From Thermoplasmatota archaeon (GTDB lineage: Archaea > Thermoplasmatota > E2 > DHVEG-1): a stretch of 19,118 nt of DNA. Numbering within the stretch: the first letter of the stretch is position 1; every line of letters begins with the position of its first letter. The notes below the pieces were generated by a model, which made no database searches, was not told where the DNA came from, and saw only the letters and a program-made list of their open reading frames with translations. The stretch covers positions 1 through 19,118 of the forward strand of contig JAUWOO010000013.1 of NCBI GenBank assembly GCA_030612095.1, in the 5' to 3' direction. Below are positions 1 through 5,896 of the stretch, piece by piece. The translations under genes and the position numbers were made by a program.

Positions 1-702
1 GAAACAAGTAATCTTCCACCAGTTGCAGATTTTACCTTTTATCCAACAAATCCAAATAGAAATCAAAATATTTATTTCACAGATGAGTCTTATGATAACG
101 ATGGAACAATAGTTTCCTGGTGGTGGGATTTCGGTGATGGAAATTCATCTTCAGAAAAAAACCCAAATCACCAGTATACCGCGACTGGTACTTATAAAGC
201 AAAACTTACTGTAAAAGATAATGACAATAGTGTTTCGGAGATAAATAAAGAAATATTGATCAGCCCCACTCCAAAAGACTGGAATCTAACATTATCGGGA
301 ATGAGTAACATGATTGTGAATAGGAAACAATTTGAAACTTGGGTTACTCAATACAAAACATGTTGGTCTGATGGAAATCATACATGGTGTGGTTTACCAT
401 TGTGGAAAATAATAGCAATGATTGATGATCCTACGCCAGGTGACGATATCTTTAATGATAGTTTAGCAGAATCTGGATATACCATAAGATTAACAGCAGG
501 TGACAGCTGGATTACTGAGATCGATAGCATGGATGTTGCATACAATGAAGGATATCTGATAGTTAATACAATAGATGGAGATATTCTTCCAGATTATACG
601 CCAAAAGGACGTCCTAGTTGGCCATTGCATCTCAGAGGAAGTGATATACATCCGCCAAATAATGTTGGAAATATTGTATCTATTGAGATAATATTAGCTT
701 AA
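1..702 (+). CDS. Secreted/surface protein with PKD domain and sulfite-oxidase-like domain (5' partial)
   Basis: The frame is open from base 1, so the N-terminus lies outside the window; 233 residues are visible. Residues about 6-84 form a PKD domain, recognisable by the WWWDFGDG core and the GTYKAKLTVKD strand. Residues about 93-230 form a second domain with an invariant CWSDGNHTWCG motif (Cys121, Cys130). After it come GYTIRLTAGDSWITEI and a PLHLRGSD segment, which resemble small stand-alone oxidoreductase molybdopterin-binding (sulfite-oxidase superfamily) domains. That fold assignment is from pattern memory and is moderate; no molybdenum-ligand cysteine can be assigned. A start at the TTG at 256 would cut off the PKD domain, so I reject it. 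The next gene carries a paralogous domain. PKD domains are typical of extracellular proteins, so a surface or binding role is inferred; the enzymatic activity is unknown. Confidence 0.8.
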   Translation, partial: ETSNLPPVADFTFYPTNPNRNQNIYFTDESYDNDGTIVSWWWDFGDGNSSSEKNPNHQYTATGTYKAKLTVKDNDNSVSEINKEILISPTPKDWNLTLSGMSNMIVNRKQFETWVTQYKTCWSDGNHTWCGLPLWKIIAMIDDPTPGDDIFNDSLAESGYTIRLTAGDSWITEIDSMDVAYNEGYLIVNTIDGDILPDYTPKGRPSWPLHLRGSDIHPPNNVGNIVSIEIILA

Positions 703-731
703 AACTTTAGTATTAGCCTGGTCTTATTTAA

Positions 732-773
732 TTGAAAAGATTTTTAAAAACAAGATTGTTTAATCTTTTTCAA
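732..773 (+). repeat. Inverted repeat / hairpin between the two surface-protein genes
   Basis: The 11-base arm at 732-742 (TTGAAAAGATT) pairs with 762-773 (AATCTTTTTCAA), leaving one bulged T. A short inner stem, AAAC 748-751 with GTTT 758-761, can stack inside it, and AAGATT 752-757 could alternatively pair with AATCTT 762-767. The structure ends three bases before the AGGAGG ribosome binding site (775-780) of the next gene. It could be the terminator of the upstream gene, a leader element of the downstream one, or a chance AT-rich palindrome. The TTTTTAAAAA run at 741-750 within it also resembles a TATA box. Confidence 0.45.
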
Positions 774-791
774 AAGGAGGCATATGAAATT

Positions 792-1685
792 ATGAAAACG
801 AAAATAATTATTACATCAATTATCATACTAATTATAATTCTTGGATTTAATGTTACATCATTAAAAATTAACAAACAAAATGATGGAGACTGGCCAGTTG
901 AACTTATTGGGGTTAGTAGTATTTCTGTTTCAAAATCACAATTTGAGTCGTGGGTTGAAACCTATGAAGCTTGCTGGTCAGATGGCGATCATACGTGGTG
1001 TGGAGTACCTGTATGGAGAGTAGCAGCCATGGTAGATGATCCCGAACCTGAAGATTATAGTTTTAATGAAGAACTAGCAGCAGAAGGATATATTGTAAAA
1101 CTTACATCTTGGGATGGGTGGGTAACAGAACTTCAGATATCTGATGTTGCTCATAACGATAATGGTTATATTATCGCAAATACAATTGACGGTGAAGAAT
1201 TACCAGAATTTACACCAAGAGATAGGCCAAGTTATCCCCTTCATCTAAGGGGAGAAGATGTTTTTTCACCGAATACTGTTGGAGGCATAATCAAAATAGA
1301 ATTAGTGAGTATTGGCGGCAACAATCCACCAGAAATCCCTGAAATCAGAGGGCCTTCAAATGGCAAAACTGGAACTTCTTATACGTATTATTTCTCAACA
1401 AGTGACCCCGAGGAAAACAATGTTTATTATTACATTGAATGGGGTGATGGTAGTAACAGTGATTGGTATGGTCCTTACACCTCGGGTAATGAAAAGAGCT
1501 TTTCTCATACATGGACATCCGATGATAAATATAATATTAGAATTAAGGCAAAAGATACTTTTAATGAAGAAAGTGATTGGAATTCTTTAGAGGTTACAAT
1601 GCCAAAATATAAATTCTTAAATTCTCCAATATTTTGCAAGTTTTTCGAATTGTTAAAATTCTTTAACTTGCCTTTGTCACATTAG
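792..1685 (+). CDS. Secreted protein: signal peptide, sulfite-oxidase-like Cys-motif domain, PKD-like domain
   Basis: I choose the ATG at 792 because an AGGAGG site (775-780) precedes it and the protein then begins with a clear signal peptide (MKTK plus about 15 aliphatic residues), giving 297 residues. The in-frame TTG at 732 would add 20 residues before the signal and has no ribosome site. Residues about 34-172 repeat the domain of the upstream gene, including CWSDGDHTWCG (Cys61, Cys70), a WRVAAMVDDP segment and RPSYPLHLRG. Residues about 178-270 form a PKD-like domain with WGDGSNSDWYGPY and a final SDWNSLEVTMPK strand. A hydrophobic, Phe-rich C-terminus of about 25 residues follows. The domain order is reversed relative to the upstream protein. 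Export is well supported; biochemical function is not known. Confidence 0.8.
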   Translation: MKTKIIITSIIILIIILGFNVTSLKINKQNDGDWPVELIGVSSISVSKSQFESWVETYEACWSDGDHTWCGVPVWRVAAMVDDPEPEDYSFNEELAAEGYIVKLTSWDGWVTELQISDVAHNDNGYIIANTIDGEELPEFTPRDRPSYPLHLRGEDVFSPNTVGGIIKIELVSIGGNNPPEIPEIRGPSNGKTGTSYTYYFSTSDPEENNVYYYIEWGDGSNSDWYGPYTSGNEKSFSHTWTSDDKYNIRIKAKDTFNEESDWNSLEVTMPKYKFLNSPIFCKFFELLKFFNLPLSH

Positions 1686-1698
1686 ATTTCTTTATTTC

Positions 1699-1848
1699 AT
1701 GTTCGCAGTTTCACTCTATAGCTTGTGGATATTAGCAGACATACTGATATGGCCGGGATTGTTTGGAAGAGTGGAAGAAGAACATCTTGTTACTTCGAAG
1801 TTGTTTGGAACCGCCCTTTACGCCATCGATCCTGATTCTGGAGAATAA
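1699..1848 (+). CDS. Small ORF, 49 residues, possible membrane protein or gene remnant
   Basis: The ATG at 1699 opens a 49-residue frame ending in TAA at 1846-1848. The N-terminal half is hydrophobic and Trp/Leu/Ile-rich (SLYSLWILADILIWPGLFG), like one membrane segment. It is followed by a charged stretch (GRVEEEHLVTSK), a second mildly hydrophobic stretch and the end DPDSGE. The amino-acid make-up looks protein-like, more so than the other frames here, and the local base composition is less AT-rich than the surrounding spacer. There is no Shine-Dalgarno motif before the ATG. The frame continues open upstream to 1657, so this may be the tail of a decayed longer gene. I do not recognise a family. 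Its existence as an expressed gene is uncertain. Confidence 0.35.
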   Translation: MFAVSLYSLWILADILIWPGLFGRVEEEHLVTSKLFGTALYAIDPDSGE

Positions 1849-1896
1849 CAGATACAGTACCATGCGTTTATTCATGTTTTTAGGTTAGCTTGGAGT

Positions 1897-1956
1897 GGAT
1901 TTACATCCTGTGATTTTTAATTTTGAATTTCTTTTTACTCCCTGTTTTTCAATTTT
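1897..1956 (+). terminator. T-rich terminator-like stretch
   Basis: A small GGAT-TTAC-ATCC hairpin (1897-1908) is followed by six T runs of three to five bases between 1914 and 1956. Archaeal transcripts commonly end at such T tracts, so this is a plausible end for transcripts from the surface-protein genes. The rest of 1849-2040 shows no coding sequence or RNA gene that I can support. Confidence 0.4.
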
Positions 1957-1976
1957 CATGGTAAATTTATCTGGTG

Positions 1977-1990
1977 GAAACCTATAAATA
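1977..1990 (+). promoter_or_regulatory. Possible BRE/TATA element upstream of the ribosomal operon (distal)
   Basis: GGAAACCTATAAATA fits an archaeal BRE (purines GGAAA) followed by a TATA box (CTATAAATA, 1982-1990). It would place a start site near 2010 and give a leader of roughly 230 bases to L3. An 8-base inverted repeat, GTAAATTT at 1961-1968 and AAATTTAC at 2007-2014, flanks it and could be an operator or chance in AT-rich DNA. Confidence 0.35.
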
Positions 1991-2058
1991 ATGTAATTTA
2001 CTGAACAAATTTACAATATCTAGATCTACTTTCGGAGCTACTGGCAGAACACACAACA

Positions 2059-2068
2059 TTTATATATC
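2059..2068 (+). promoter_or_regulatory. Probable TATA box of the ribosomal operon (proximal)
   Basis: TTTATATATC is a good match to the archaeal TATA consensus. Transcription would start near 2090, right where the run of leader hairpins begins, leaving a leader of about 150 bases before the L3 start at 2241. Of the two candidate promoters in the spacer I favour this one. Confidence 0.5.
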
Positions 2069-2090
2069 ATTTCTATAATGCCTTATTCCC

Positions 2091-2214
2091 TGTCTGTACC
2101 AGACATTCATCGGGCAATTCTACAAGAATCCCGATATCAAGCAGCCCAACTAACGTTTTTGGCGGTTTGTGAAATGTCACGGTTTAGATACATGTAAATT
2201 GCAAGTACTTACAT
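2091..2214 (+). promoter_or_regulatory. Hairpin-rich 5' leader of the ribosomal-protein operon
   Basis: Four local inverted repeats lie between the proximal TATA box and L3. TGTCTG 2091-2096 pairs with CAGACA 2100-2105 over a three-base loop. ATCGGG 2109-2114 pairs with CCCGAT 2130-2135, extended by ATTC 2117-2120 with GAAT 2126-2129. GTGA 2169-2172 pairs with TCAC 2177-2180. ATGTAA 2192-2197 pairs with TTACAT 2209-2214. The second is the strongest and most GC-rich. Bacterial S10 operons are autoregulated through a structured leader; a similar role here is inference. No conserved known RNA family is recognised. Confidence 0.45.
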
Positions 2215-2240
2215 TAGCAAAATGATATAGAGGGTATGTT

Positions 2241-3233
2241 ATGTCTGAGAGACATCGTCCAAGAAGAGGATCAATGGGCTATTCGCCACGTAAGAGAGCC
2301 AGAGCCGAAACACCACATATAAAAAGTTGGCCAGAGGGAAGAGACAAACCAAAAATCCAGGGTTTTTTAGGCTACAAGGCAGGTATGACTCATGCTTTTG
2401 TTGTCGATTACAGACCAACCTCAACCACATCTGGGAGAGAGGTAGTAATGCCCGTTTCAGTAGTTGAAACCCCACCAATAAAGATAGCAGCAGTCAGAGC
2501 CTACAAAAAAATAATTCATGGACTACAAACAACAGGTGAAATCTGGGCAAATAAGCTGGATTCCGAGCTATCAAAGAGGCTTCCATTGGCAAAGAAAGAG
2601 AAAAAGAAAAACTGGGATTTTACTAAGGATGCTGATGAAATACGTGTTTTAGTATATACTCAACCAAAACTCGTTACAGGCATACCAAAGAAAACTCCCG
2701 AAATACGAGAGATGAGAATAAGCGGCGGAAGTATCGAAGATCAGATAAAATATGCAAAGGAAATCCTTGGAAAAGAATTGAAAATAAATGACACTTTAAC
2801 AGAGGGAGACATGCTTGACATTCTTGCCATTACCAAAGGTAAAGGTTTTCAGGGTGCCGTCAAAAGATGGGGCGTTAAACTTTTAACACATAAAAATTCA
2901 AAGCACCGTAGAATGATAGGTACTGCAGGATCATGGCATCCAAACTGGGTACAAGCAACAGTTCCTCAAGCTGGACAGATGGGATATCATCAGAGAACAG
3001 AGTACAATAAGCGTGTTTTGAAGATTGGAGATAATGGAGAAGACATAACTCCTGCAGGCGGTTTTCCACATTATGGTGTTGTAAGAAATTCATATGTTCT
3101 GCTTCATGGATCAATTCCAGGTCCCGCAAAACGATTAATAAGCATGAGAGATGCAATACGTTATCAACGTGGCGTTAAAGTTGAGAAACCCGAAGTGACT
3201 TACATATCTACTACAAGCAAACAAGGAGTGTAA
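2241..3233 (+). CDS. rpl3: Large ribosomal subunit protein L3 (uL3)
   Basis: This is the first gene of the operon and encodes 330 residues, close to the usual archaeal L3 length. The N-terminus (RHRPRRGSMGYSPRKRA) is the archaeal/eukaryotic hallmark. The GKGFQGAVKRWG motif (residues 200-211) and the following MIGTAGSWHP and QMGYHQRTEYNKRV segments belong to the extension that reaches toward the peptidyl-transferase centre. L3 is a primary 23S rRNA binder needed early in large-subunit assembly. The ATG at 2241 has a GAGGGT ribosome site at 2230-2235; an out-of-frame ATG at 2236 overlaps it. L4 begins four bases after the stop. Confidence 0.97.
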   Translation: MSERHRPRRGSMGYSPRKRARAETPHIKSWPEGRDKPKIQGFLGYKAGMTHAFVVDYRPTSTTSGREVVMPVSVVETPPIKIAAVRAYKKIIHGLQTTGEIWANKLDSELSKRLPLAKKEKKKNWDFTKDADEIRVLVYTQPKLVTGIPKKTPEIREMRISGGSIEDQIKYAKEILGKELKINDTLTEGDMLDILAITKGKGFQGAVKRWGVKLLTHKNSKHRRMIGTAGSWHPNWVQATVPQAGQMGYHQRTEYNKRVLKIGDNGEDITPAGGFPHYGVVRNSYVLLHGSIPGPAKRLISMRDAIRYQRGVKVEKPEVTYISTTSKQGV

Positions 3234-3237
3234 AATC

Positions 3238-3999
3238 ATGACTAAGGTAAACGTTTATGGAATCGACGGAGCATCAACAGAAAAAATCGATTTACCAGAG
3301 GTTTTTGACACGGCGTATCGACCAGATATGATACGAAAAGCATTCAATGTTCTTCGTTCCAACAAAAGACAGCCCTACGGCGCTGATCCTTATGCTGGTA
3401 CGAAGCACGCCACAGCATCCGTCGGTAAAGGGAAAGGTTCGTCCCGTGTTCCAAGACTTACGCAAGGCAGAACAGCAGCATTAGCACCGTGTGTCGTGGG
3501 TGGTAGGAGAGCACATCCCCCAAAAGCTGAGAGAAACTGGAAAGAAAAAATAAACAAAAAAGAACGACTCCAATCCATAAACTCTGCATTAGCTGCAACA
3601 GCAGATAAAAAGATTGTATTAAACAGAGGACACAAATTTGATGATAAGATAACATTACCCATTATAATAGATGATAAATTTGAGAAAACTAAAAAGACAA
3701 AGGATGTAATCGAGGTCTTTGAAAAGATTGGGATTTATGAAGACGTTCTTCGAGCTGCAAATGGAAAGCACATACGCGCAGGGAGAGGAAAAATGAGAGG
3801 CAGGAAATACAAAATTCCAAAATCCATACTAATCGTTTCTACAAAGGAAAACATCCAAAAAGGCTCAGGTAATCTAACTGGCGTTGATGTTGTTAAACCA
3901 GATCAAATAAATATAGAATATCTTGCACCTGGTGGAGATGCTGGAAGACTTACAGTATTTACAAAATCCGCATTAATGCAAATTAGGGGTGGTAAATAA
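3238..3999 (+). CDS. rpl4: Large ribosomal subunit protein L4 (uL4, archaeal L4/L1e type)
   Basis: The 253-residue product matches archaeal L4 throughout. It has the N-terminal segment ending FDTAYRPDMIRKAF, the long Gly/Arg-rich internal loop (YAGTKHATASVGKGKGSSRVPRL, residues roughly 52-75) that penetrates the rRNA core near the exit tunnel, and GRTAALAPCVVGGRRAHPPK after it. The RAGRGKMRGRKYKIPKSILIV motif is diagnostic of the family. An AAGGAGTG site (3223-3230) lies inside the end of L3. The stop overlaps the L23 start by one base (TAATG). In bacteria L4 represses its own operon; nothing here shows whether that holds in this archaeon. Confidence 0.97.
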   Translation: MTKVNVYGIDGASTEKIDLPEVFDTAYRPDMIRKAFNVLRSNKRQPYGADPYAGTKHATASVGKGKGSSRVPRLTQGRTAALAPCVVGGRRAHPPKAERNWKEKINKKERLQSINSALAATADKKIVLNRGHKFDDKITLPIIIDDKFEKTKKTKDVIEVFEKIGIYEDVLRAANGKHIRAGRGKMRGRKYKIPKSILIVSTKENIQKGSGNLTGVDVVKPDQINIEYLAPGGDAGRLTVFTKSALMQIRGGK

Positions 4000-4256
4000 T
4001 GGACCCCTATGATATAATATATCATCCTTATGTTACAGAGAAAACTATGAACATGATGGAAAAAGACAATGCATTGGAACTTGTAGTTAAAAGAAGAGCA
4101 AACAAACAGCAGATAAAAAAAGCTGTAGAAAAAATGTTTGAAGTTAAAGTTAAAGATGTTAACACCAGAATAACAAAAAAAGGTAAACATGCCATTGTTA
4201 CATTCATGCCCGAGTTCAAAGCTGAAGATATTGGCATGAGAATTGGAGTATTCTAG
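3999..4256 (+). CDS. rpl23: Large ribosomal subunit protein L23 (uL23)
   Basis: This 85-residue protein is the normal size for archaeal L23. The N-terminus DIIYHPYVTEKTM is the family signature, and the end GKHAIVTFMPEFKAEDIGMRIGVF matches the C-terminal strand. L23 sits at the tunnel exit, where it contacts signal recognition particle and the translocon. The start overlaps the L4 stop by one base, with a GGGGTGG site at 3986-3992 within L4, so translation of the pair is probably coupled. Confidence 0.96.
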   Translation: MDPYDIIYHPYVTEKTMNMMEKDNALELVVKRRANKQQIKKAVEKMFEVKVKDVNTRITKKGKHAIVTFMPEFKAEDIGMRIGVF

Positions 4257-4266
4257 GGGTAAAAAT

Positions 4267-4983
4267 ATGGGTAAGAGATTAATACAACAAAGGCGAGGAA
4301 GGACAAAAGGGAGATTCAACGCCCCATCTCACAGATTTAGAGGCGAAATTAAATACAGTCGAGATAAAAACAAACATGTGGGGATAGTTGAGGATATAAT
4401 TCATGATCCTGGCCATACAGCTCCTTTGGCAAGCATTAGATTAGACAATAACAAAAAAATATTGACTCTAGCTCCAGAAGGAATTGGAGTAGGGGATAAA
4501 GTAAAATTTACAAATAATGGACGTGAAGTAAAAGTAGGTAATGTTCTACCTATTGGCAAAATCTCTGAGGGAATTCCAGTTTATAATATAGAGTTATCTC
4601 CAGGAGATGGTGGAAAACTTGTACGTGCTGGTGGAAGCAACGCAACAATAGTATCTCGTGATTCAAAAAAGACAGTCATACGACTCCCATCAGGTCAATT
4701 TAAAACATTAAATTCGGAATGTAGAGCAACTATTGGTGTAGTAGCTGGCGGAGGGAGAAAGGACAAACCTTTCCTTAAAGCGGGCAAAAAACATCATGCA
4801 TATATGACAAGAGGAAAACAATACCCTATTGTTAGAGGAGTAGCAATGTGTGCTGTTGCTCACCCCCATGGTGGTGGAGGGCATCAACATGTTGGTAAAC
4901 CATATACCGTCAGCCGAGGCGCACCACCAGGTAGAAAGGTTGGAAGTATAGCTGCAAAACGAACTGGGAGGAAGAGTAGATAA
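4267..4983 (+). CDS. rpl2: Large ribosomal subunit protein L2 (uL2)
   Basis: The product is 238 residues from the ATG at 4267, whose MGKRLIQQRRGR beginning is the usual archaeal L2 N-terminus. An AGGGGT site (4255-4260) overlaps the L23 stop. An in-frame TTG at 4243 would add eight untypical residues and is rejected. L2 binds 23S rRNA domain IV, helps join the subunits and supports peptidyl transfer. The C-terminal loop keeps HPHGGGGHQH and APPGRKVGSIAAKRTGR. However, the normally strict MNAVDHP stretch reads MCAVAHP (Cys195, Ala198, His199). The conserved histidine is retained while the preceding Asn and Asp are replaced. Confidence 0.96.
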   Translation: MGKRLIQQRRGRTKGRFNAPSHRFRGEIKYSRDKNKHVGIVEDIIHDPGHTAPLASIRLDNNKKILTLAPEGIGVGDKVKFTNNGREVKVGNVLPIGKISEGIPVYNIELSPGDGGKLVRAGGSNATIVSRDSKKTVIRLPSGQFKTLNSECRATIGVVAGGGRKDKPFLKAGKKHHAYMTRGKQYPIVRGVAMCAVAHPHGGGGHQHVGKPYTVSRGAPPGRKVGSIAAKRTGRKSR

Positions 4984-4984
4984 T

Positions 4985-5443
4985 ATGGCAACTAAAAAAG
5001 GGTTTAAAAGCGCTGCAAGAACCAGGAGGAAACAACGACGGAAGAAAATAGAGGTGCGTAAGACTGAGTTCAAATTCCATGGATTAACAATGGAGGAAAT
5101 GCAAAAACTCCCAATGGATGAATTATTGCCGTTAATTCCATCTAGAGCACGAAGAGCATTGAAGAGAGGTTTGACCAAAGGGCAAGAGAAATTACTCAAC
5201 GATGTTGAAAAAGCAGAAAAGGGCGACATTATTAGAACCCACTATAGAGATATGGTAATACTACCTAGCTTTATAGGTCATAAAATTGATGTTTACAATG
5301 GTAATGAATTCCAAAGAGTGGACATAGATCCACACATGGTGGGACATTATTTAGGTGAGTTTTCACTAACACGTAAGAAAGTAAAGCATACCGGACCAGG
5401 AGTAGGTGCCACCCGATCGTCTAAATTTATGCCTTTGAAGTGA
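4985..5443 (+). CDS. rps19: Small ribosomal subunit protein S19 (uS19)
   Basis: The 152-residue protein has the S19 core at residues about 80-152. It contains TKGQEKLLNDVEKAEKGD, then HYRDMVILPSFIGHKIDVYNG, HMVGHYLGEFSLTRKKVKHTGPGVGATRSSK. S19 forms part of the small-subunit head and contacts S13 and the A-site region. The N-terminal 45 residues are strongly basic (KKGFKSAARTRRKQRRKK), as in archaeal and eukaryotic homologues. A GGGAGG site (4966-4971) lies in the end of L2, and one base separates the two genes. Confidence 0.96.
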   Translation: MATKKGFKSAARTRRKQRRKKIEVRKTEFKFHGLTMEEMQKLPMDELLPLIPSRARRALKRGLTKGQEKLLNDVEKAEKGDIIRTHYRDMVILPSFIGHKIDVYNGNEFQRVDIDPHMVGHYLGEFSLTRKKVKHTGPGVGATRSSKFMPLK

Positions 5444-5449
5444 TGAAAA

Positions 5450-5896
5450 ATGCAAAGATATTCAACTGATGTAGATCCAGATAAAGCCGCAAAAGCATAC
5501 GGATATGAGCTTCACTGCTCCCTAAAGGACTCTATAAATCTAGCCCATGCCATAAGAGGCATGAAAACGGAGGAAGCAAGGAAATACCTTGGAGAAATCA
5601 TATCCATGAAACGACCTCTTCCAGCTGTGTTTCACAATAGGAAAAGAGCCCACCAAAAAGGTATAGGTCCAGGTAGTTTCCCGCAAAAAGCAGCTCGATA
5701 TATGTTAAAAACAGTAATAAATGCAGAAAATAACGCAGAATACAAAGGATTTGATGTGGAAAACATGAAAATCTCACACATATCCGCGTATGGTGGTAGG
5801 ATACTAAGAGGCATTATGCCTAGAGCCCAGGGTAGAGCTACTGACAAAAATAAAAAGACAACCAATATAGAAATAATCATTGAAGAGGTAGAGTAA
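5450..5896 (+). CDS. rpl22: Large ribosomal subunit protein L22 (uL22)
   Basis: This 148-residue protein starts six bases after S19 stops. DPDKAAKAYGYELHCSLKDS and INLAHAIRGMKTEEARKYL match the archaeal L22 N-terminal helices. The region from KGFDVENMKISHISAYGGRILRG into MPRAQGRATDKNKKTTNIEIIIEE corresponds to the beta-hairpin that lines the exit tunnel. L22 stabilises 23S rRNA folding across several domains. The stop overlaps the S3 start by one base (TAATG). There is no strong ribosome site before the ATG, so translation may rely on termination of S19 just upstream. Confidence 0.95.
   Translation: MQRYSTDVDPDKAAKAYGYELHCSLKDSINLAHAIRGMKTEEARKYLGEIISMKRPLPAVFHNRKRAHQKGIGPGSFPQKAARYMLKTVINAENNAEYKGFDVENMKISHISAYGGRILRGIMPRAQGRATDKNKKTTNIEIIIEEVE

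Noticed and set aside
732..791. TTG start giving the second surface protein 20 extra residues
   Set aside because: It lacks a ribosome site and would place a basic stretch before the signal peptide; the ATG at 792 follows AGGAGG.
784..795. ATG at 784 close behind AGGAGG as a start or leader peptide
   Set aside because: It ends after three codons (M-K-L) in another frame and is too close to the ribosome site to be preferred over 792.
1715..1860. Possible structured RNA gene in the less AT-rich part of the spacer
   Set aside because: I find no tRNA cloverleaf, no SRP or RNase P RNA signature, and a plausible small protein frame explains the composition at least as well.
4708..5229. 173-codon minus-strand open frame across L2 and S19
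   Set aside because: It spans two certain ribosomal genes, has no family resemblance and no promoter or ribosome site; it is a shadow frame.
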